From assembly GCA_964516325.1 (NCBI GenBank), contig CAZFAP010000202.1, positions 1 to 8,088 on the forward strand: a DNA stretch of 8,088 nt, in the 5' to 3' direction. A model generated the notes under the pieces. The model was not told where the DNA came from. It saw only the letters and a list, made by a program, of their open reading frames with translations, and made no database searches. Position 1 is the stretch's first letter; each line of letters begins with the position of its first letter. Below, piece by piece: positions 4,806 to 8,088 of the stretch. The stretch is from CAZFAP01 sp964516325 (GTDB lineage Bacteria; Auribacterota; JABMQX01). Position numbers and translations under genes: made by a program.

Positions 4806-5966
4806 TCAGCGGTCCGCGGTCGCAGGAGATTCCGAGCGGATGAGGTCCTGCTCGCCGTATCTCAAGCAGACCGCCTGCGCAACGCCCGGAAGCGACGTCG
4901 TGCCGACGGAATAATACATCGTCAGGACGGCGCCGTCGTCGAGCTGAACGGTGCTTGGGTAGCCGCAATCGGTGTTCTCCGAATCCCAGGCGAGCAGACG
5001 GCGGCGCTCGTAATCCCAGGTCTTGCCGCCGTCACGGCTCAAAACGCATCCTATGCCGTATGGACGAACGCGATTGCCATACGTAACGAGGACCGCACCG
5101 CTCTTGAGAAGGCAGACGTCGGCGGGATGCTGCCCTTCCTTGGTCAATCTTCGCGGCGGAGACCAATGATAAGCGTCGTCGTGCGACTCAGCGACGGAGA
5201 GCGCGCCGCTCTCGGTCCGAACGACTGCAAGGAGCCGCCCGTCCGGCATCCGTTGAAGAGAAGCTTCATTGTGTCCCGCGAGAATCAACGAGAAATCACC
5301 CCACGTCTCGCCGTTGTCCCTGGAGCGGATGATGCCGGAGAAATCGCTCGCGCTCCCGTCGAGCTTCTCCGGTCCGGTGTACGATGGATTCCGTTCGCCG
5401 TAAATCGCCATGAGCGCTGTGCCGCGTCGGTCGTGGACGATTCGACCGAACACCGACCCGTTCTTGATAGGTCCAGCATAGAGCTTCTTCTTCTGTGACC
5501 AGGTCTTTCCGCCGTCGTGCGAGGTAACGGAGAACAGGTCATAGCTTCCCGCGGAAGTGTCCCACTTTCCCTGACTGTCGTAGGTGCTCGCTTCCGCATA
5601 GCCGACGACAATTGTCCCATCCGCCATCTGCCCGAGAGAGGGATTGCGATCGTCCCATTTGCCGTCCACAATCACCGTCGGCTTCAACCAACTCCGCCCG
5701 CCATCCCGCGAGTGAATCCAATCGAGCCTCCCTCCGACGCCGATGTGGGGCGCTCCGCCTCGCACGACCGCCCCGAGCGACCCATCCCTGAGCCGAATCA
5801 TGACGGGGAAATACCCTTGCCCCTGCACGGCAACCACCCTCTCGACGCCGCTCACCCGCTGGACGTCGGTTTCAACTCCAGGCGTTTCAGCCAAGACGCC
5901 GGTCTGCGCCGACAGAAGAACGCCCTGCACCGCCAGACAAACCTTTAGGCGTGCGCTCAGGGTCAT
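4806..5966 (-). CDS. Exported sialidase-family (BNR/Asp-box) protein
   Basis: The 386-residue protein is a six-bladed-propeller type sialidase/neuraminidase-family member. Five Asp-box (BNR) motifs are visible: SRDGGRSW (86-93), SHDGGKTW (149-156), SRDNGETW (215-222), SHDDAYHW (261-268, degenerate) and SRDGGKTW (310-317). Blade motifs such as NPSLGQMADGTIVVGY (108-123), ASLQRMPDGRLLAVVR (235-250) and YPSTVQLDDGAVLTMYY (336-352) are typical of exo-alpha-sialidase-like proteins. The classical FRIP motif is not seen, so true sialidase activity is uncertain; other glycans or a binding role are possible. Residues 1-26 form a signal peptide. I chose the ATG at 5966 because GGAGGAG lies six bases upstream; the alternative ATG at 5981 lies upstream of that ribosome site. 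It is 171 nt downstream of the M20 peptidase gene on the same strand, and no strong promoter stands between them. Confidence 0.85.
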   Translation of the reverse strand: MTLSARLKVCLAVQGVLLSAQTGVLAETPGVETDVQRVSGVERVVAVQGQGYFPVMIRLRDGSLGAVVRGGAPHIGVGGRLDWIHSRDGGRSWLKPTVIVDGKWDDRNPSLGQMADGTIVVGYAEASTYDSQGKWDTSAGSYDLFSVTSHDGGKTWSQKKKLYAGPIKNGSVFGRIVHDRRGTALMAIYGERNPSYTGPEKLDGSASDFSGIIRSRDNGETWGDFSLILAGHNEASLQRMPDGRLLAVVRTESGALSVAESHDDAYHWSPPRRLTKEGQHPADVCLLKSGAVLVTYGNRVRPYGIGCVLSRDGGKTWDYERRRLLAWDSENTDCGYPSTVQLDDGAVLTMYYSVGTTSLPGVAQAVCLRYGEQDLIRSESPATADR

Positions 5967-6114
5967 GATTTGCTCCTCCACTCAAGAGAGAGTCCGCGCC
6001 CGAATGGGCAAAAGCAACGTCCCGCTGACAGGATAATCCTTTCGCCGAGAGGCTGAAAGCAGAAATGGGCTTGAACGCCTCGACGCAGGATGACATCATT
6101 AAAGCAACTGCCGG

Positions 6115-6134
6115 CTGCCGTTTCTCGTCGGCAG
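6115..6134 (-). terminator. Hairpin just after the M20 peptidase stop
   Basis: CTGCCG (6115-6120) and CGGCAG (6129-6134) form a 6-bp stem with an 8-nt loop, three bases beyond the peptidase stop codon. No T-run follows on the minus strand, so it is at best a weak or factor-assisted terminator, or an mRNA-stabilising 3' stem ahead of the sialidase gene. Confidence 0.25.
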
Positions 6135-6137
6135 AAT

Positions 6138-7271
6138 TCACGTTTCGTGGCCAAGAACCTTCGGGGATTCGCGCACGATTTCAATGATCCATTCCGTCGC
6201 CGCGTGCAGACTGCTGACGGGAATGGACTCCCTCTGCGTGTGCGGTTGGCTGTACCCCATCCCCAAAATCACCGAACGGATTCCGTTCTCATTCAGGACA
6301 TTCGCGTCGCTCCCGCCTCCCGATCTCAGAATGGAAGTGCTGCGGCCGATGTGCCGAGCGGCACGCAAAGCGAGTTCGAGAACCGGCTCGCCGCGGGCAA
6401 CGGCGAACGTGGTAAACTCGTGGGCGACCTCGATTTTCACCCTCCCCCCGCGTTTCTCGGCGTGCTTCACAAACTGCGCCTTCATGTGCTCGACTTGACG
6501 ACGGAGTTTCTTCTCGGAGAAGCTCCGTGCCTCGCCCTTCACGACGGTTTCCTCCGGGACGATGTTCGTGGCAGTGCCGCCGTTGATGATACCGATGTTG
6601 GCGGTGGTCTCTTCGTCAAGCCTGCCGATTTTCATGGAGGCGATGGCGGCGGAGGCGATGGCGATGGAGTTAATTCCTTTCTCCGGCTCGACCCCGGCGT
6701 GAGCGGTTCTTCCCCGGACGGTGGCGGTGATGCGCACGGCGGATGGAGCGGCTGTCACAACGCTCCCGACGCGAGTGTGGCTGTCGAGGACACAAGCGAA
6801 CTTCCCTCTCAGCATCGAGAAATCGAGGTTCTTCAAGCCCAGGAGCCCCTGCTCTTCCGAGACGGAGAAAAGAAGCTCCACGGGCCCGTGCGGGAACGGC
6901 TTTTTCGCCAACTCCCTCGCCAGCTCACACATGGCGGCGACTCCCGCCTTGTCATCTGCTCCGAGGATGGTCTTTCCGTCGGTCTTGATGGTCTTTCCGT
7001 CGGAAATTATCCGGAGTCCGGCGTTCGGGACGACCGTGTCCATGTGGGAGACGAAAATCAGTCCTGGGAGCGCACCGCCGCTGCCCGGAACTCGAGCAAC
7101 GAGATTCCCGCACCTCCCACCGAAAGATTTTCCCGCCGCGTCTTTCTTGACAGAAAAGCCACATTCCCGCATGACGCCTTCCACATACTTTGAAATCTTC
7201 CCCTCTCGCCCCGATGGCGACTCCATCTTGAGAAGGCCAAGGAACGTGCTCAGCAAACGTTTTTCATTCAT
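6138..7271 (-). CDS. M20-family peptidase, PepT/tripeptidase-like
   Basis: The 377-residue protein has the full set of M20 metallopeptidase signatures: SHMDTV with His77 and Asp79, LGADDKAG with bridging Asp106, SVSEEQG with Glu139 (catalytic) and Glu140 (metal), VLDS with Asp163, the dimerisation-domain motif GRTAHAGVEPEKG with His191, and the late metal ligand region SQPHTQRE with His344. GGGSDANVLN (318-327) is typical of the PepT-like branch. It probably removes N-terminal residues from short peptides using two zinc ions in the cytoplasm; no signal peptide is present. The frame is open to 7370, but I place the start at 7271: GGAG lies eight bases upstream, and a good promoter at 7342-7370 would put longer starts before the transcript. 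The ATG at 7280 directly abuts GGAG and is less likely. It diverges from the M48 lipoprotein gene. Confidence 0.92.
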   Translation of the reverse strand: MNEKRLLSTFLGLLKMESPSGREGKISKYVEGVMRECGFSVKKDAAGKSFGGRCGNLVARVPGSGGALPGLIFVSHMDTVVPNAGLRIISDGKTIKTDGKTILGADDKAGVAAMCELARELAKKPFPHGPVELLFSVSEEQGLLGLKNLDFSMLRGKFACVLDSHTRVGSVVTAAPSAVRITATVRGRTAHAGVEPEKGINSIAIASAAIASMKIGRLDEETTANIGIINGGTATNIVPEETVVKGEARSFSEKKLRRQVEHMKAQFVKHAEKRGGRVKIEVAHEFTTFAVARGEPVLELALRAARHIGRSTSILRSGGGSDANVLNENGIRSVILGMGYSQPHTQRESIPVSSLHAATEWIIEIVRESPKVLGHET

Positions 7272-7341
7272 TCCGTTCATCTCCGCCGAGGTTCGTGTTT
7301 GGCAGCCCTTCCATGCTCCTCTGCATCCGCGCTCACTCGGC

Positions 7342-7370
7342 ATAGTAGGAGAATCGCATGACGGCGTCAA
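7342..7370 (-). promoter_or_regulatory. Sigma-70-type promoter for the M20 peptidase
   Basis: On the minus strand TTGACG (7370-7365, five of six) is followed after exactly 17 bases by TACTAT (7347-7342, four of six). The transcript would begin near 7335, giving a leader of about 64 nt to the ATG at 7271. Confidence 0.55.
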
Positions 7371-7385
7371 TACCGGCGGACCTTA

Positions 7386-7487
7386 CTCGAGCACGGGAGC
7401 CGCGCTTGAGGACTCCGAAGGGACGCCGAAATCTGGAGTGCGGGAGCGCACAGCTCCCGCTTTCTCACGCGGAAGCGCAGCTTCCGC
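7386..7487. repeat. Cluster of three consecutive hairpins (REP/MITE-like)
   Basis: Hairpin 1 spans 7386-7410: 11-nt arms with one mismatch and one G-U pair, 3-nt loop. Hairpin 2 spans 7440-7460: GCGGGAGC with GCTCCCGC, 5-nt loop. Hairpin 3 spans 7469-7487: GCGGAAGC with GCTTCCGC, 3-nt loop. Hairpins 2 and 3 are near-copies of each other, and the outer flanks AGTGCGG (7437-7443) and CCGCACT (7484-7490) also pair. The cluster sits between two divergent promoters. Such units resemble REP-type or non-autonomous palindromic repeats; the copy number elsewhere in the genome cannot be seen from this window. Confidence 0.6.
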
Positions 7488-7504
7488 ACTGCTGGGCCGG
7501 TATC

Positions 7505-7536
7505 GTCTCTGGGGTCTCTGCGCTCTCTGCGGTGAG
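7505..7536 (+). repeat. CTCTGCGGTGA dispersed repeat, copy 2
   Basis: Periodic TCTCTG units end in CTCTGCGGTGA (7525-7535), matching the copy at 1750-1780 in ending, orientation and style. It follows the hairpin cluster by 17 nt and precedes the -10 of the M48 gene by about 65 nt. Confidence 0.5.
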
Positions 7537-7577
7537 TCCCCCCGTAACTGAGGGATTACCCACACCTACACAAATCG

Positions 7578-7607
7578 CTGGCAAGGTCTCACAGCCGGGA
7601 TTATAAT
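7578..7607 (+). promoter_or_regulatory. Sigma-70-type promoter for the M48 lipoprotein
   Basis: TATAAT at 7602-7607 is a perfect -10. CTGGCA (7578-7583) matches the -35 at four of six positions with an 18-base spacer. Transcription would start near 7614, about 60 nt ahead of the ATG. Confidence 0.55.
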
Positions 7608-7630
7608 AACTTCATAGAGGTTGCTGCGAT

Positions 7631-7658
7631 TTCTTCGTTCGGACAACGCGGCGAAGAA
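7631..7658 (+). promoter_or_regulatory. 5' leader hairpin directly ahead of the ribosome site
   Basis: TTCTTCG (7631-7637) pairs perfectly with CGAAGAA (7652-7658) around a 14-nt loop, and GGAGG follows at 7661-7665. The stem ends two bases before the Shine-Dalgarno, so its folding could influence initiation. It is a short stem and may be fortuitous. Confidence 0.3.
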
Positions 7659-7674
7659 TTGGAGGTGCCAGGAA

Positions 7675-8088
7675 ATGAGAAAAATCAATGTCCGCTTTAA
7701 TAGATTAGCTTGCCTGGCTCTGCTCGCATCCGGGCTGATTCTGCTCACAGGCTGCTTTACCGTCCCCATCACCGGGCGGCAGGCAATGATCCTCATGGAC
7801 GAAGGAACGGAGATGCAGCTCGGCGCGAGCAGCTACGCCGAAATCAAACAGAAGACGACAGTCTCCACCGACCCCGCTATCAATGCCCATGTGCAGCGCG
7901 TCGGGAAAAGAGTCGCCGCCGCCACGGGACTCAATTACGAATGGGAATTCACCGTGTTCGACGACCCGAACACCGTCAACGCCTTCTGCCTCCCCGGCGG
8001 CAAGGTTGGCATATACACCGGAATTCTGCCAATCGCGAAGAACGACGCGGGGCTTGCCACAATCATTGCCCACGAAACTGCTCACGCC
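7675..8088 (+). CDS. M48-family metalloprotease lipoprotein, 5' part only
   Basis: The 138 visible residues run to the window edge with the frame open. A lipoprotein signal is clear: a basic start (MRKINVRFNR), a hydrophobic core, and LLTGC with Cys27 as the lipidated residue. Then come VPITGRQAMILM (30-41), typical of the BepA/LoiP-like periplasmic M48 peptidases, and NAFCLPGGKVGIYTGIL (102-118), the usual substrate-groove segment. The zinc motif HExxH is HETAH at 133-137, at the very end of the window; the third zinc ligand (a later Glu) and any TPR repeats lie outside. Proteins of this group act in the periplasm on misfolded outer-membrane proteins. GGAGG (7661-7665) precedes the ATG by nine bases. 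Whether TPR repeats follow, which would make it BepA-like rather than LoiP-like, cannot be told. Confidence 0.93.
   Translation, partial: MRKINVRFNRLACLALLASGLILLTGCFTVPITGRQAMILMDEGTEMQLGASSYAEIKQKTTVSTDPAINAHVQRVGKRVAAATGLNYEWEFTVFDDPNTVNAFCLPGGKVGIYTGILPIAKNDAGLATIIAHETAHA

Noticed and set aside
4744..4806. AAAGCC (4744-4749) and GGCTTT (4801-4806) as a shared terminator between the convergent genes
   Set aside because: Only 6 bp pair cleanly across a 51-nt gap, there is no T-run, and the right arm enters the sialidase stop codon.
3667..4968. Long minus-strand open frame of 433 codons opposite the DUF6599 and DUF362 genes
   Set aside because: Arg/Phe/Asp-rich shadow with no recognisable domain; the plus-strand genes have ribosome sites, signals and family motifs.
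5967..5981. Earlier ATG for the sialidase gene
   Set aside because: It lies upstream of the strong GGAGGAG ribosome site, which serves the ATG at 5966.
6090..7193. Plus-strand open frame of 367 codons opposite the M20 peptidase
   Set aside because: Gly/Asp/Arg-rich composition without motifs; it is a codon-bias shadow of a peptidase with all catalytic signatures.
7272..7370. 33-residue longer start for the M20 peptidase
   Set aside because: It would overlap the predicted promoter, and the added residues are unlike the family; GGAG serves the ATG at 7271.
1..8088. CRISPR array, tRNA, rRNA, insertion sequence or prophage genes
   Set aside because: No spaced identical repeats, no cloverleaf with a CCA-type end, no rRNA-like stretches, and no transposase, integrase or phage structural protein in any frame.

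Overview
The window looks like chromosome of an uncultured, GC-rich, Gram-negative environmental bacterium. Lipoprotein and Tat signal peptides, an exported xylose-isomerase-like TIM barrel, a DUF6599-like lipoprotein, a BNR-repeat sialidase and CTCTGCGG-type intergenic repeats together suggest a Planctomycetota/PVC-like or Hydrogenedentota/Sumerlaeota-like lineage. That placement is an inference from gene content, not a phylogenetic result. No tRNA, rRNA, transposase, integrase or CRISPR array was found.

Left accessory part (1 to about 1260): a RelE-family toxin-antitoxin pair (89-586), then an imperfect long inverted repeat (670-811), then an 83-residue fragment of a HEPN-domain protein (928-1179). 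The HEPN stop is followed almost at once by sequence built like the left half of an integron attC site (1187-1260). The window begins with the exact reverse complement of that site's core (GTTAGCC at 2-8, GGCTAAC at 1187-1193). These facts together suggest the remnant of an integron-like gene-cassette array.

Non-coding part (about 1180-1899): a near-consensus sigma-70 promoter (1396-1424) has no convincing gene behind it. Downstream lies a 13-bp inverted repeat enclosing smaller stems and followed by TTTTT (1579-1684), which could be the 3' end of a small RNA. Two dispersed-repeat motifs (1343-1374 and 1750-1780) and an extended -10 promoter (1835-1843) follow.

Central part (1900-4740, plus strand): three genes in a row, a signal-peptide-bearing sugar isomerase/epimerase-like TIM barrel, a DUF6599-like lipoprotein and a Tat-exported DUF362 protein. 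The last two are 7 nt apart and probably translationally coupled. Facing them on the minus strand is an exported sialidase-family protein (4806-5966). All four appear to act outside the cytoplasm, so this looks like an extracytoplasmic glycan or sugar-related locus of unknown substrate.

Right part: a cytoplasmic M20 peptidase of the PepT type (6138-7271, minus) diverges from the start of an M48 metalloprotease lipoprotein (7675 to the window end, plus; truncated at its HExxH motif). The space between holds a promoter for each gene, three consecutive hairpins (7386-7487) and another CTCTGCGGTGA repeat (7505-7536).
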